Source: a virus
Reading direction: 5' to 3' (one strand)
Length of the DNA stretch: 50,189 nucleotides
IMG/VR virus record: IMGVR_UViG_3300032265_003847
Location: 1 to 50,189 of that record
The position numbers and the translations under genes were made by a program. Within the stretch, counting starts at the first letter, position 1. The number at the start of each line of letters is the position of its first letter. This document shows positions 25,421-34,847 of the stretch, piece by piece. Under the pieces are notes generated by a model, which was given only the letters and a program-made list of their open reading frames with translations, did not search any database and was not told where the DNA came from.

Positions 25421-27205
25421 TTAGCAGTGTGGATAGCCGCTGGTGGCGTACGATGTTAGTACAACTTTTCCATTATTTGAAGACCAATTTGGAAAAGTTG
25501 TATAAAATAGTATATCTTCTTTATTTGGACAGCAGTTTACTCCAAGACTCGTACAGTTGGATTCTAGACGAAAGCTTCTTCTGTTTGCTGCGGAGCACCA
25601 AGTTGCTCCATACACGCAAGCAACTAATCCATCAGGCATATCTAAATGTCCAACTGCGAATTCTACAGAATTTATCGAGATAAAGAAATCCCATCCACTT
25701 ACATTTCCATTGGCGGGTTCTCCCCAATTTTTTGAAAAATCTTCTGGGTATATGACTAATGTAATTTTCTGATGAGCATTGGCTCCGGTCCAAGTTATTG
25801 TAGTTGAACCATTTGAACCATTTAATTCATAGATCCTGGGAGGAGTGAAAGGGGCATCGGCATCTCCAGACAATGTTATAAATAAAGGACCAGTAGATGT
25901 TGGAGTTGGAGTTGGCGTTGGAGTACCAGTTGGACCCGGTGTTTGTGTAGGAGTTGCAGTAGGGGTCTTTGTAGGGGTAGCAGTTTGAGTTGCTGTGGGT
26001 GGATATGTAAATCCTATTGGAGTTTCTGTAGGTGTTAAGGTTGGGGTTTGCGTGGGTGTAGAAGTAGGAGTTGGGCTTGGAGTTGGGCTTGGAGTTGGAG
26101 TAATCACAGCAACGTCTCCATCTGCCGATATGTTTATTGAAAAGCCATCATTATCAGTAGGAATTGTATTTGGTAAAACTGTTCTTTCAATCCACATTGA
26201 AATTGTATCTTTTGGATAAAAATTATCTACTGTAAAGCTATTGGTAGAATCTACAAATGTTATGCTAGGTTTAGTGAATTTGCTAGGTGTTATTAAGTCT
26301 TCTTTGTTCAAAGGAGATCCATTTTGACCCGGTGTAATCATTGTCGTCACGCCAGCCGTAATTAAAGCCGGGTGTGGAGCTATAAATATTGATCCTCTTC
26401 TATGTCTTTGATTATACATTGTTAATGTATATGATTCTGATGTTGGTGTGTGTGATGAAGATATTGTTGTGTTAAAAAGCCGGCTAATATTCTTGATTTT
26501 ATTTCTAATTTCAATTGATTGTTCTGATATAGTATTTTTCCAATAAATTGTTTGACTTTCATTTTCATATGTAAAAATAAACTTTTTATCATCACCTTCC
26601 GATGGTCTAGTTGGGTAATTAAACGTAATTGTTTGTATGTCTGGAAGTCCATCGAGAATCTTTTGAGAAACTAAGCCTCCACTTATATACGATCCTACTC
26701 CCGTGCTCGTTACAGTAAATTCATATATACTGTAGCCATCATTGTCTTCATTTATATAGGATATTTCTTGGACACTACCATTAAATTTATATGATGAAGG
26801 ATTTATGTTTATTATACTTACAATTTCTCCTTTTACTATTGGTTTTTGTTTAGTTTTATATTTATAAGTAACTTTGCTTCCATTGCCAATAGCGTTTATT
26901 ATAGATCCAGATAGTGTCTCTATATTGACTCCATCAAATCCAAATTTAATTGTAGAAGGAAAGTATTCTGTTACACTGATATTGAAATTGGTATAAACAT
27001 TGGTTGAACTATTGTTGTATATATTAACACATCTATAATCTACAATTCCACTAATGGTTTGTTCTTTGTTTATATTATCAAATAATTTATCTGTTGTGAT
27101 TAGTGATGAAGATTCTCCTCCAAGAGACGCGGCAGGTCCAGTCTGGGAAATACCCGTAGGTCCTTTAGAATAATAAAAAAGTATGTCTGATTCGTTTATA
27201 GCCAT
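25421..27205 (-). CDS. Thr-Pro-linker virion-type structural protein
   Basis: The 594-residue product has an N-terminal region ([11 protein letters not shown]...SLGGE, then [22 protein letters not shown]) that recalls a domain found in tail-associated proteins of large marine myoviruses. A beta-rich middle follows, then a linker of about 75 residues made of [11 protein letters not shown]-type repeats. The last domain (residues 450-594) has [18 protein letters not shown] and six cysteines, plausibly a carbohydrate-binding beta-sandwich. There is no transmembrane segment. The function is inferred as a surface decoration or fibre protein. Confidence 0.65.
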   Translation of the reverse strand: MAINESDILFYYSKGPTGISQTGPAASLGGESSSLITTDKLFDNINKEQTISGIVDYRCVNIYNNSSTNVYTNFNISVTEYFPSTIKFGFDGVNIETLSGSIINAIGNGSKVTYKYKTKQKPIVKGEIVSIININPSSYKFNGSVQEISYINEDNDGYSIYEFTVTSTGVGSYISGGLVSQKILDGLPDIQTITFNYPTRPSEGDDKKFIFTYENESQTIYWKNTISEQSIEIRNKIKNISRLFNTTISSSHTPTSESYTLTMYNQRHRRGSIFIAPHPALITAGVTTMITPGQNGSPLNKEDLITPSKFTKPSITFVDSTNSFTVDNFYPKDTISMWIERTVLPNTIPTDNDGFSINISADGDVAVITPTPSPTPSPTPTSTPTQTPTLTPTETPIGFTYPPTATQTATPTKTPTATPTQTPGPTGTPTPTPTPTSTGPLFITLSGDADAPFTPPRIYELNGSNGSTTITWTGANAHQKITLVIYPEDFSKNWGEPANGNVSGWDFFISINSVEFAVGHLDMPDGLVACVYGATWCSAANRRSFRLESNCTSLGVNCCPNKEDILFYTTFPNWSSNNGKVVLTSYATSGYPHC

Positions 27206-27254
27206 TTTAAATACCTAACATTATATAGAATCACGAAAAAATAAATAAGTTGTC

Positions 27255-27282
27255 TTGAAAAATTTTTAAAAGACATTACAAT
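27255..27282 (+). promoter_or_regulatory. Predicted promoter ahead of a small gene
   Basis: TTGAAA (27255-27260) and TACAAT (27277-27282) have a 16-base spacer, the same boxes and spacing as at 18742-18769. It faces the 52-residue reading frame at 27318, in an otherwise empty 260-base gap. Confidence 0.5.
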
Positions 27283-27317
27283 CAACAAATCTTAAACTTT
27301 CAAAAAAAGGTGATAAA

Positions 27318-27476
27318 TTGAAAATAAATAATTTTTGGTGTTTAAAATCAAAAGAGAAAATTATTCTTAAAATTCTAGAGTCCTGTCATAGGAGCAACGT
27401 AAAAATAGAAAATATGAATTTTAACGAATTAATAGAAGCTCTTAAATCTCCAATTAGAAACACCTCAGGAATATGA
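27318..27476 (+). CDS. Small hypothetical protein (52 aa, TTG start)
   Basis: This short frame starts at TTG behind a strong aaaggtgat site and a promoter-like element. It reads LKINNFWCLKSKEKIILKIL, and ends NELIEALKSPIRNTSGI. Its 3' end overlaps the convergent subtilisin-like gene by 12 bases. No family is recognised. Charge and helix content fit a small host-interaction protein. The support is the signals around it, not homology. Confidence 0.5.
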   Translation: MKINNFWCLKSKEKIILKILESCHRSNVKIENMNFNELIEALKSPIRNTSGI

Positions 27477-28406
27477 ATCGAGCCAAGACTCAAAATGACT
27501 TGGATCTATTATTCCAAAACCTTCAAAAAATTTATTTTTTGAAAATTCAGGATTTTTTAATGAAATAGTATGCTTTTTAAGCACTTTTCTATAATCCTCG
27601 TCATTTTCTAGTTTTATATTTAGATTATTGTTTCTTACGCAGCTTAGCAGGAGTGCAGCACACCCAACAGCAAATGGATTGCTCATGCTTGTTCCACTCA
27701 TATAAGCATACCAATTATTAGGAACTGTGCTAAAGATTTTAACACCTGGAGCTAAAAAATCTAAATCTTCTCCAGTAGAGCTAAAATATGCTCTTTCAAA
27801 ATTTTCATCTATCGCTCCTATTCCTATAGTTTCAGGATAGTTTGCGGGATAAAAAATCTCATGAGTTTTGCCTGCGTTCCCTGCTGCACAAAAAGTAATA
27901 GATTTCTTACTTAAAGCATAAACAATTGCTTTTCTTATAGACTCTATTTTATTTGGGGATCCAAGACTCATAGTTATAATGTCTGCTCCTTGGTCCGCAG
28001 CCCAACGGATAGCTTTTTCTATATTTTCTGGCGTTCCGTTTCCTTCGTTATCCATAGCTTTTATTGGTATTACTTTTGATTTAGGGGCAATCCCAACCAT
28101 ACCGATGTCATTATTTTCTGCACAAATTATACCTGCAACATGACTTCCGTGACCAACATCATCCATGGGGTCTTTTTTAGGTTCAACAAAATTTTTACCT
28201 TGTAATAAATTATTTTTTAAATCTATGTGATTAAGATCACACCCTGTATCTATTACTGCAATTTTTACATCCTCTCCTTGACTAATTTTCCATTTATCAG
28301 GAAGATTAAATTTTAATAACTGCCATCCTGCCGCTTGTTTTGCTTCTTGCAAAGAAAGAACATCTTCTCTTGTATATGGTAATAAGCCACATTTATTTTT
28401 AGGCAT
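27465..28406 (-). CDS. Subtilisin-like serine protease (S8 family)
   Basis: The 313-residue product has the complete triad: Asp53 (IAVIDTGCDLNHIDL), His86 (DVGHGSHVAGII) and Ser240 (SGTSMSNPFAVG), plus the oxyanion Asn177 (CAAGNAG). The N-terminal 40 residues are short and have no signal peptide or long propeptide, pointing to cytoplasmic action. The start overlaps the small membrane-protein gene by 8 bases and has AAAGGA upstream. Phage subtilases are unusual; a role in virion maturation or in cleaving host proteins is inference. Confidence 0.9.
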   Translation of the reverse strand: MPKNKCGLLPYTREDVLSLQEAKQAAGWQLLKFNLPDKWKISQGEDVKIAVIDTGCDLNHIDLKNNLLQGKNFVEPKKDPMDDVGHGSHVAGIICAENNDIGMVGIAPKSKVIPIKAMDNEGNGTPENIEKAIRWAADQGADIITMSLGSPNKIESIRKAIVYALSKKSITFCAAGNAGKTHEIFYPANYPETIGIGAIDENFERAYFSSTGEDLDFLAPGVKIFSTVPNNWYAYMSGTSMSNPFAVGCAALLLSCVRNNNLNIKLENDEDYRKVLKKHTISLKNPEFSKNKFFEGFGIIDPSHFESWLDSYS

Positions 28407-28746
28407 AATTGGATTCCTTTCTCCATATTCCTCTATTATATTTATTAACTATGAAGTCAATTAATTTGGATATTACTATTTGTATGACTATAAATCTTAT
28501 TAATAAATCAAATGGCTTTAAGTATATTGGAAGATTTTTGCTTATAACTTCAGCATAAATGCCATAAATTATTAAAATAACAGCAGATTTTTTATCTTCA
28601 CCATTAGCAGGAATTTTTTCTAAAAAAACTATGCTATCATCTACACAATTTAAAATAAAATCAAAACATTCATTTAAATTTTTTGATTCCTGATCTTTAA
28701 AAACAACAAGATATTTTTCTGTTAATTCTTTTTTAATGTTCTCCAT
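28399..28746 (-). CDS. Small putative membrane protein, coupled to the subtilisin-like gene
   Basis: The 115-residue product has hydrophobic stretches SAVILIIYGIYAEVI and FDLLIRFIVIQIVISKLIDFIV, the latter long enough for one membrane helix, with a basic NKYNRGIWRKE end. Its stop overlaps the protease start, so the two are probably translated together. Its opposite number at 38440, which is MscL-like, has a similar end, but homology here is not clear. Function is unknown. Confidence 0.6.
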   Translation of the reverse strand: MENIKKELTEKYLVVFKDQESKNLNECFDFILNCVDDSIVFLEKIPANGEDKKSAVILIIYGIYAEVISKNLPIYLKPFDLLIRFIVIQIVISKLIDFIVNKYNRGIWRKESNYA

Positions 28747-28795
28747 AAGATTATATATAAATGTATAAATTTAAATAGGAAAAAGAAAAGATAAA

Positions 28796-30334
28796 ATGCC
28801 AGATCCAACACTTACTCCTACGCCAACACCGACAATAAACCCAGAATGCAACTCTCCTTGCTTTAATATTAATTTGACTAAAACAAGTGTTAATACTTGG
28901 CAAGGAATTTATAACGATAATATAATAACATTTTTATTCAATGAAAATGATCTTATTATTAGTAATGAAGATGGAATAGAGTTTTGGAATAAAACAATAT
29001 CTAACTGGAAAAATTCTATAGTCGATGGAATTTTAACTTTACCTTATTGTCAAAATATAAAAATTGGAGGTTTCTGCGATTCTCAAATAAGGAAGTGTGC
29101 AGAAATATCAGATCAAGGTTTTATTTTAGGTGGTCAAAACGGAAAGAAAAGAAGATACAACTGGAGTGCTTCTAATGGCTTCTATTATGATGATAACAGT
29201 CCTGTTGTGAAAAGTCCTTGGACTATAAATGGAAATACTCTAAGAATAGATTTTGAAGATGATAGTAATTGTAAAAAATATAACTCTTTCACACAAACCT
29301 CTAGCTGTAGATTATTTTATAATTTAGATTCAAATACTGAAATAACTATAAATTGGACTGGAAAAGGGGAGGTCCAAGATGCTTGTTATGATATAATGAA
29401 TCTTAAAATAAATGGTTCTTTAGTAGCTTTTGCTCATGCACCTGGCGGAGGAAAAGGCTGTGCTGGTGTGGGTAATATAGTCTCATCTGTAGCTCCTCCA
29501 TATACAACAACATTAAGTAAAGGCTTTAACATAGTAGAATTATCAGTAACAACTAAAGATCCACTTTATCATTCTGGTTCGTATTATGAATTTACTATAA
29601 ATCCATTCTCTTGCTGTGATTGTAATCTTAAAATACTTAATGCAATAGAAAAACAAACTCTTGAAGATGGAAGTAAAGTATATGAAATAAGTGTAGAAAA
29701 AAACAATGGAAATTGTTGCAACATAGAATATAAACTATCAAATGGAGAGTGGACAAGTATTCCAAGCGAAAATTTAGATTGCTCTCAGTTAGTTGCTGAT
29801 GGTAAAATTTTAGTTACTATGCTACAAAGTTGGATAGACTGTAATGCTACACCTCCACCTACAACAACAGCAACACCCACTCTAACACCAACACCAACCT
29901 ATTGTTTTATAAATTGTAATTTAGATACATGGATCTTTTCTAGTTCGGGAGGGGGAGGGGGAGGAAAAATACAAGGATTAACGTCCGGTGCCATACGTTA
30001 TAATCAAGGATGGACTTCTAGTGGTGGACTCAATGCTTATTGGTTGCTCGGTGGCTCCAACAGCACCCCAAGAGGGGTTACTTTCCAAAACGGAGGCTTA
30101 GGCGGCACTTTATATCCTGGAAATAATATCCCTTTTATTTTAGGAGAAGAAGTTTTAATTTATGATTGGACAGAGCCTGTGTTGATAGATGACCCGCTAA
30201 CTCTCGACGTCGATCCTGCGGCATGTTTTTTAAACGGAAAATACTATATATCGGCATTTAAACCTGAGGGAGATTTATACAATTTTTATGATTTAGTTCT
30301 TTGTTGTTTAACTCCCACTCCCACGCCAACATAA
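28796..30334 (+). CDS. Thr-Pro-linker structural protein with Cys-rich beta domains
   Basis: The 512-residue product starts MPDPTLTPTPTPTINPE, so the linker is at its very N-terminus. Several Cys-rich modules follow (CNSPCFNINLTKTSVNTWQG, CCDCNLKILNAIEKQ, NCCNIEYKLSNGEWTSI). A second linker PPPTTTATPTLTPTPT lies near residue 360, then a Gly-rich segment SSSGGGGGGKIQG, and the chain ends in LTPTPTPT. There is no known enzyme motif. The linker at both ends suggests modular shuffling of virion surface domains. An AGGAAAAAG region precedes the ATG. Confidence 0.62.
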   Translation: MPDPTLTPTPTPTINPECNSPCFNINLTKTSVNTWQGIYNDNIITFLFNENDLIISNEDGIEFWNKTISNWKNSIVDGILTLPYCQNIKIGGFCDSQIRKCAEISDQGFILGGQNGKKRRYNWSASNGFYYDDNSPVVKSPWTINGNTLRIDFEDDSNCKKYNSFTQTSSCRLFYNLDSNTEITINWTGKGEVQDACYDIMNLKINGSLVAFAHAPGGGKGCAGVGNIVSSVAPPYTTTLSKGFNIVELSVTTKDPLYHSGSYYEFTINPFSCCDCNLKILNAIEKQTLEDGSKVYEISVEKNNGNCCNIEYKLSNGEWTSIPSENLDCSQLVADGKILVTMLQSWIDCNATPPPTTTATPTLTPTPTYCFINCNLDTWIFSSSGGGGGGKIQGLTSGAIRYNQGWTSSGGLNAYWLLGGSNSTPRGVTFQNGGLGGTLYPGNNIPFILGEEVLIYDWTEPVLIDDPLTLDVDPAACFLNGKYYISAFKPEGDLYNFYDLVLCCLTPTPTPT

Positions 30335-30387
30335 AATATTTGAAAAAATAATATATACTATAGATCTTTATTACAGAGGAGGTAAAA

Positions 30388-31515
30388 ATGATCAACAATC
30401 TATTTATTGCTGGCAGGGATTATGGGTATGGGTATGACGCCTATTATATTGCAAGAAGGGACGAGTCTATTAGCTTTCCTTCAAATTCTGCTATTGTTCG
30501 TTCCTTAAATCAAAATGCATCAGACTATACAGTTAAAACAGTGCCTATGAATGTATCTAAAAAGGTAAAAGGCACACTAAAATCTTATGCTCTAACACCT
30601 TCGGGATATTTAATTAAAGTGGCTGAACATTTGATTTCAACTCACGTTAAAGCAAACGAAGTTAGCATTGGGGATGATGTTTATACATACACAATGCTAA
30701 GTCTCAATCAAGGAGAGTCAATAATTCCAACAATTGTTCCTGGAACTTTAACTGGAACTATATACAACAACGATGATATTGCTATCCAAACTTTCACAGT
30801 AAGCTTGGAGTCTTCAACTTTAAGTTTAGTTGATATAGGATCTCCAGAAATAAAAGTTAATTCAGGAAGCTATGTAAACAATACTCTAAGTCTTTCTTGG
30901 AGTGACTCAACAACAAATAGCTATGTTATCGTTACTTATAAATATGAAAACCCAGATGCAGTATCGGTAACAACATCAAATTTGCCTGTATTCAACTATA
31001 GAAAGCCGGTAGTTAATGAAAATCATATAAATGATCCGTTGGAATCAATGATAACAACTTTTACACTTGAAAATAACCCTATAATCAACGGGTCTGTTAG
31101 CGGGGTTATATATGCTGGAGATAGGGTAGTTCAAACATTCACAATAGAAATAGATAACACAAGTTTAAATTTAAAAAATATTAACATAACAGGTGGCACC
31201 TATGTTGATAGTGGCACATTAGATTTTTTAACAGGAGAACTATCTCTTACTTGGCACGAAACAAGCGAAGGAGACACCAGTGTTGATATAAGTTATCTTT
31301 ATGGTTATGATTTTGTTTCTATTACTGGAATGAGCACTATCGATACCAAATATATTAAAATTATGTCAACATTAAAATGTAAACATCAAAATTCTTATAC
31401 AAATGTTAGCAGTAAACTTTTTTACACCAGATGTAGATCTTTTCAAACCTTGTGTTCTTCAACCAGCAGTGGCTATGTTCCAGCTATAACCATTTGTTCA
31501 GAAAATTTATTTTGA
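30388..31515 (+). CDS. Beta-rich virion protein with two internal repeats
   Basis: The 375-residue product follows a strong AGAGGAGGT ribosome site. Residues 115-190 and 215-310 are two copies of one unit (GTLTGTIYNNDDIAIQTFTV and GSVSGVIYAGDRVVQTFTI, each ending in a SLSW or SLTW strand and Y-x-Y). This is an Ig-like arrangement seen in phage baseplate and head-decoration proteins. The C-terminus is Cys-containing (CRSFQTLCSS). It is followed by a strong terminator. Confidence 0.6.
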   Translation: MINNLFIAGRDYGYGYDAYYIARRDESISFPSNSAIVRSLNQNASDYTVKTVPMNVSKKVKGTLKSYALTPSGYLIKVAEHLISTHVKANEVSIGDDVYTYTMLSLNQGESIIPTIVPGTLTGTIYNNDDIAIQTFTVSLESSTLSLVDIGSPEIKVNSGSYVNNTLSLSWSDSTTNSYVIVTYKYENPDAVSVTTSNLPVFNYRKPVVNENHINDPLESMITTFTLENNPIINGSVSGVIYAGDRVVQTFTIEIDNTSLNLKNINITGGTYVDSGTLDFLTGELSLTWHETSEGDTSVDISYLYGYDFVSITGMSTIDTKYIKIMSTLKCKHQNSYTNVSSKLFYTRCRSFQTLCSSTSSGYVPAITICSENLF

Positions 31516-31541
31516 ATAAATTAAAATAATAAAAATTATTT

Positions 31542-31580
31542 ATCAGCTGTCAGTTAAAACTGACGGCTGATTTTCTATAT
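31542..31580 (+). terminator. Rho-independent terminator
   Basis: Arms atcagctgtcagt and actgacggctgat (one G-U pair) form a stem of at least 12 bp with a short ttaa-type loop, directly followed by ttttctatat. It sits 27 bases after the structural gene stop and before two short genes. Confidence 0.88.
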
Positions 31581-31587
31581 AGTTATT

Positions 31588-31746
31588 ATGGACTTTAAAA
31601 CCTATCTAGAAATCAATGAGCCAAGAGATGGAATGAAATCAAGATGGAGCATTAAGTATAAAAAGTCTATAAATTGTAGTAATCCGAAAGGATTTTCTCA
31701 AAAAAATTATTGTAAAAGAAAAAAGCGGGGCGGAAAATATAAATAG
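31588..31746 (+). CDS. Small basic protein with SNPKGFSQ motif (52 aa)
   Basis: This short frame starts MDFKTYLEINEPRDGMKSRW, then INCSNPKGFSQKNYCKRKKRG. The C-x-NPKGFSQ-x-x-x-C element recurs, as I recall, in short proteins and structural-protein tails of T4-like marine phages, where its role is unknown. The N-terminal M-x-F-K-x-(F/Y)-L pattern is shared with the gene at 24982. It sits between a terminator and csrA. There is no good Shine-Dalgarno. Confidence 0.65.
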   Translation: MDFKTYLEINEPRDGMKSRWSIKYKKSINCSNPKGFSQKNYCKRKKRGGKYK

Positions 31747-31797
31747 ATAATTTTTACTACACTATTTTTGGCAAGGAACTTTTAGAAAGGAAACTAT

Positions 31798-31974
31798 ATG
31801 CTAGTGTTGAGTAGGAAGAAAGACGAGACTATTATTTTAAAAACCTCTAACAACGAGGTCATACAAATTACAATTGTTAAGATTGACAATAAAAATAAAG
31901 TCCGAATAGGAATAGATGCACCCAGAGAAATTTCAGTTGTAAGATCTGAATTGCTTGCAAAAGAAATTGGCTAA
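31798..31974 (+). CDS. csrA: CsrA-family RNA-binding translational regulator
   Basis: This 58-residue protein is too short for most ORF cut-offs. MLVLSRKKDETIIL is the CsrA N-terminal signature with the RNA-contacting Leu4 and Arg6. The chain continues IQITIVKIDNKNKVRIGIDAP and REISVVRSEL, with the second RNA-contacting arginine of the family. AGAAAGGAAAC provides a good ribosome site. CsrA dimers bind GGA-containing leaders and change host translation and carbon metabolism. A phage copy could retune host mRNAs or phage messengers; several genes here have AGGA leaders that could be bound. It converges with the gene at 31980, 5 bases away. Confidence 0.93.
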   Translation: MLVLSRKKDETIILKTSNNEVIQITIVKIDNKNKVRIGIDAPREISVVRSELLAKEIG

Positions 31975-31979
31975 AATTT

Positions 31980-33497
31980 TTAGCTTCCAAACCAAACAAC
32001 TTTTAGATAACCGCATGGTTGTATGTGGTCTAATGTTCTGCATCCATAATCTCCAGGATTGATGCAGCTACAATTTGGATTATATCCTCCCGGACCTGCA
32101 CCATCATCTCCTATTCTTTTCTTATTAACAACATAGGCTCCAGCACAATTAACTGCATCTAATTCTATTAGAAATTCATATTGATTTCCTATAGTTGGAG
32201 TTATTCCAAAATAATTCAAAAGACTTTCCGGTGTGAACGTCACTTCATATGTGTTATCAGGAGCACTTACCCAACTCCAACCAGACGGAGTAGACTCTAC
32301 AACTACGGGTCCAACTGTGCCTCCATCTTCTGGTAGGTATGTTGCCCATACAATAGCAGATATTTTAGAAGAATCAGCATCTGCTGGTATTTGTGGAGTA
32401 TATGTTACTGTGATGTGTTGCCAATTAAACTCACAATTTGGCGGGTTAATGCATGGACCATAGAATGTTATGTGATTTATACTAAGTATATTTTCAGGAA
32501 TGGATGTTGGGTTAGGTAAACCAAGATCTATAGTCACACTTAAATTTTCACATATAGGACCTAAAACTTCTCTGCTATCTCCGCATACTAACATTATATT
32601 TGTTACAGTGGGCGTTGGCGTTACAGTAGGTGTTGCAGTTGCGGTGGGTGTTGCAGTTGCGGTGGGTGTTGCAGTAGGAGGATATGTAAATCCTGGGGGT
32701 GTTACAGATACTGTTGGTGTGGGTGTGGGTGTAGGGGTTTTTGTGGGTGTGGGTGTGGGCGTAGAGGTTTTTGTTGGCGTGGGTGTAGGTGATGCTGTGG
32801 GAGTAGGAGATGGCGTCGGAAGAATATATAAAGGCCAACCTATACTTCTTCCTGTTCTCGAATGAAAATCAGTATTATTTGCGTATACTGGAAAATCTCC
32901 AGAATAAAATATGTAAGATTTACCTGGCACTAGATATTTTAGTGATGAAAGAGGACTGTTTGGTTTCCAAGTAACAAAACCATATTGTGATGTAGGATGC
33001 TCACCACTAATTTGTTTTATAAAACTTAATGCTCCTCCGCCGACAGCAGTGTTATGATCTTGTTGAATCATTTCATTAACTAGTGGTATGAACTGATTGG
33101 TTATGTGTAATGACTGATCTCCTCTAAATAGTGCTATTTGAATTTTTTTTATTATATATTTATAATAAGGTAACGCAACAGTTTCTGTATAGAGGGTATA
33201 TGGAATCGCTGACTGTACACTATACAGCCATATTCCATGTGCTTTTTTATCTCGATCTGCAGATGGATCAAAATCTCCATCTGTTGGCTTTAATGTTTTA
33301 AGTGACTGAAGAGCATTACCACCGGCTGCATAAACTTCATAATTCCAAGTTTTCCAAACTGCTTCTTGGCTGTTTAGATTCGGAGGACCACTGGTTCCAG
33401 CCATACTAATAATATTTGCTACAGGAAAATTTCCTGAAGTTATTTCTTTTTCTGATTCGAAATATTCTAAAAGTTTAGTAACTCTATCTATATTCAT
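31980..33497 (-). CDS. Thr-Pro-linker structural protein
   Basis: In the 505-residue product, residues 1-225 are an unrecognised globular domain ([20 protein letters not shown]...[19 protein letters not shown]). A linker of about 70 residues follows ([20 protein letters not shown] and further TATPT repeats). The remaining 200 residues are beta-rich with paired Cys ([30 protein letters not shown]). There is no signal peptide. It is probably a surface or fibre protein. On the opposite strand the linker gives misleading VGVGVG frames. Confidence 0.6.
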   Translation of the reverse strand: MNIDRVTKLLEYFESEKEITSGNFPVANIISMAGTSGPPNLNSQEAVWKTWNYEVYAAGGNALQSLKTLKPTDGDFDPSADRDKKAHGIWLYSVQSAIPYTLYTETVALPYYKYIIKKIQIALFRGDQSLHITNQFIPLVNEMIQQDHNTAVGGGALSFIKQISGEHPTSQYGFVTWKPNSPLSSLKYLVPGKSYIFYSGDFPVYANNTDFHSRTGRSIGWPLYILPTPSPTPTASPTPTPTKTSTPTPTPTKTPTPTPTPTVSVTPPGFTYPPTATPTATATPTATATPTVTPTPTVTNIMLVCGDSREVLGPICENLSVTIDLGLPNPTSIPENILSINHITFYGPCINPPNCEFNWQHITVTYTPQIPADADSSKISAIVWATYLPEDGGTVGPVVVESTPSGWSWVSAPDNTYEVTFTPESLLNYFGITPTIGNQYEFLIELDAVNCAGAYVVNKKRIGDDGAGPGGYNPNCSCINPGDYGCRTLDHIQPCGYLKVVWFGS

Positions 33498-33551
33498 TTT
33501 TTTCCCGGTACTAGATGTATAGTTTTTAACATAAAATTAAGACGATCATTT

Positions 33552-33579
33552 TTAACATAAAAATACTATATTATATAAT
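33552..33579 (+). promoter_or_regulatory. Predicted promoter of the GlcNAc-transferase gene
   Basis: TTAACA (33552-33557), 16 bases, TATAAT (33574-33579), followed by a GGAG site 12 bases before the ATG. It lies in the divergent gap between the structural gene at 33497 and the transferase at 33600. Confidence 0.5.
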
Positions 33580-33599
33580 AAATGGAGCATAATTAAATT

Positions 33600-34847
33600 A
33601 TGAAAAATTCGATATTTGTTCAAATAGCAGCATATAGAGATAATCAGCTGGTTCCGACTCTTAAAGATATGATCAATAATGCAAAAAATCCAGAAAATTT
33701 GAAAATTTGCATAGCTTGGCAACATTCAAAAGATGATTCTTGGGATAATTTAGATGAATTTAAAGATGATGAAAGATTTACAATAATAGATGTAGATTAT
33801 AAAGATAGTCTTGGCGTTTGTTGGGCAAGAAATCTTGTTCAAACAAAATATAATAACGAAGAGTACACTTTACAAATTGACAGCCACCACAGATTCGTTA
33901 AAGACTGGGATGCTGAATGTATCTCTATGCTGGATGTTCTTAAGAAAAAAGGACATAAAAAACCTCTTTTAACATCATATGTTCCAAGCTTTGATCCAGA
34001 AAACGATCCTGCTGGCAGAACAAATGTTCCATGGCAGATGAATTTTGATAGATTTATCCCAGAAGGAGCTGTGTTCTTTTTACCAGGAAGTATTCCTAAT
34101 TGGGAAAATTTAAAAGAACCTGTTCCTGCTAGGTTCTATAGTGCTCATTTCTGTTTTGCTTCTGGGGATTTTTGCAAAGAAGTTCCTCATGATCCTAATT
34201 ATTATTTTCACGGAGAAGAAATAAGCATAGCAGCAAGAGCATACACATGTGGTTATGATTTATTTCATCCTCATAAAATAGTTTGTTGGCATGAATACAC
34301 TAGAAAAGGCAGAACTAAACAGTGGGATGATGATAAAAGTTGGCACGAAAAAAATACAAATTGCCATTTAAGAAATAGAAAACTTTTTGAAATGGACGGA
34401 GAAAAAAAAGATATAGATTTTGGAGTTTATGATTTTGGCAAAGAAAGAACTCTAGGAGACTATGAGCGATATGCTGGAATAAATTTTAAATTAAGAGCTA
34501 TCCAGAAATACACATTAGATAATCTTTATCCTCCAAATCCTAAAATAGATGATGAAAAAGAATATTTAGACTCTTTCTTAAAAATATTTAAGCATTGCAT
34601 TGATATACAGCATAGTCAATTAAAACATGACAATTATGATTTTTGGGTTGTTTCTTTTGAGCTAGAAGATGGAACAGTTATCAATAGAAAAGATGCACAA
34701 GAATCTGAAGTTAAATCTATAATGAGTGATCCTAGTTATTGTAAAATTTGGAGAGAATTTCTCTGTGATCAAAAACCTGAAAAGTGGGTTGTTTGGACCC
34801 ACACAAAAGATGGAGAATGGAGAGAAAGATATGAGGGAAAGCTTTAA
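33600..34847 (+). CDS. GlcNAc-transferase of the Skp1/GlcNAc_T family
   Basis: The 415-residue product fits the GlcNAc_T family (PF11397). It has IFVQIAAYRDNQLVPTLKDM at the start, NLKICIAWQHSKDD, the DSLGVCWARNLVQ helix, then EEYTLQIDSHHRFVKDWD, with DSH as the metal site, PLLTSYVPSF, and FYSAHFCFASGDFCKEVPHD...HGEEISIAARAY. In Dictyostelium this family adds GlcNAc to hydroxyproline of Skp1; bacterial and phage members are uncharacterised. Its late part (300-415) is a helical extension. It is one of the key links to the Thr-Pro proteins, but its real acceptor is not known. Confidence 0.8.
   Translation: MKNSIFVQIAAYRDNQLVPTLKDMINNAKNPENLKICIAWQHSKDDSWDNLDEFKDDERFTIIDVDYKDSLGVCWARNLVQTKYNNEEYTLQIDSHHRFVKDWDAECISMLDVLKKKGHKKPLLTSYVPSFDPENDPAGRTNVPWQMNFDRFIPEGAVFFLPGSIPNWENLKEPVPARFYSAHFCFASGDFCKEVPHDPNYYFHGEEISIAARAYTCGYDLFHPHKIVCWHEYTRKGRTKQWDDDKSWHEKNTNCHLRNRKLFEMDGEKKDIDFGVYDFGKERTLGDYERYAGINFKLRAIQKYTLDNLYPPNPKIDDEKEYLDSFLKIFKHCIDIQHSQLKHDNYDFWVVSFELEDGTVINRKDAQESEVKSIMSDPSYCKIWREFLCDQKPEKWVVWTHTKDGEWRERYEGKL

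Noticed and set aside
32500-32865. Plus-strand VGVGVG frame and minus-strand HTHTHK frame
   Set aside because: They arise from the Thr-Pro linker of the minus-strand gene at 31980-33497.
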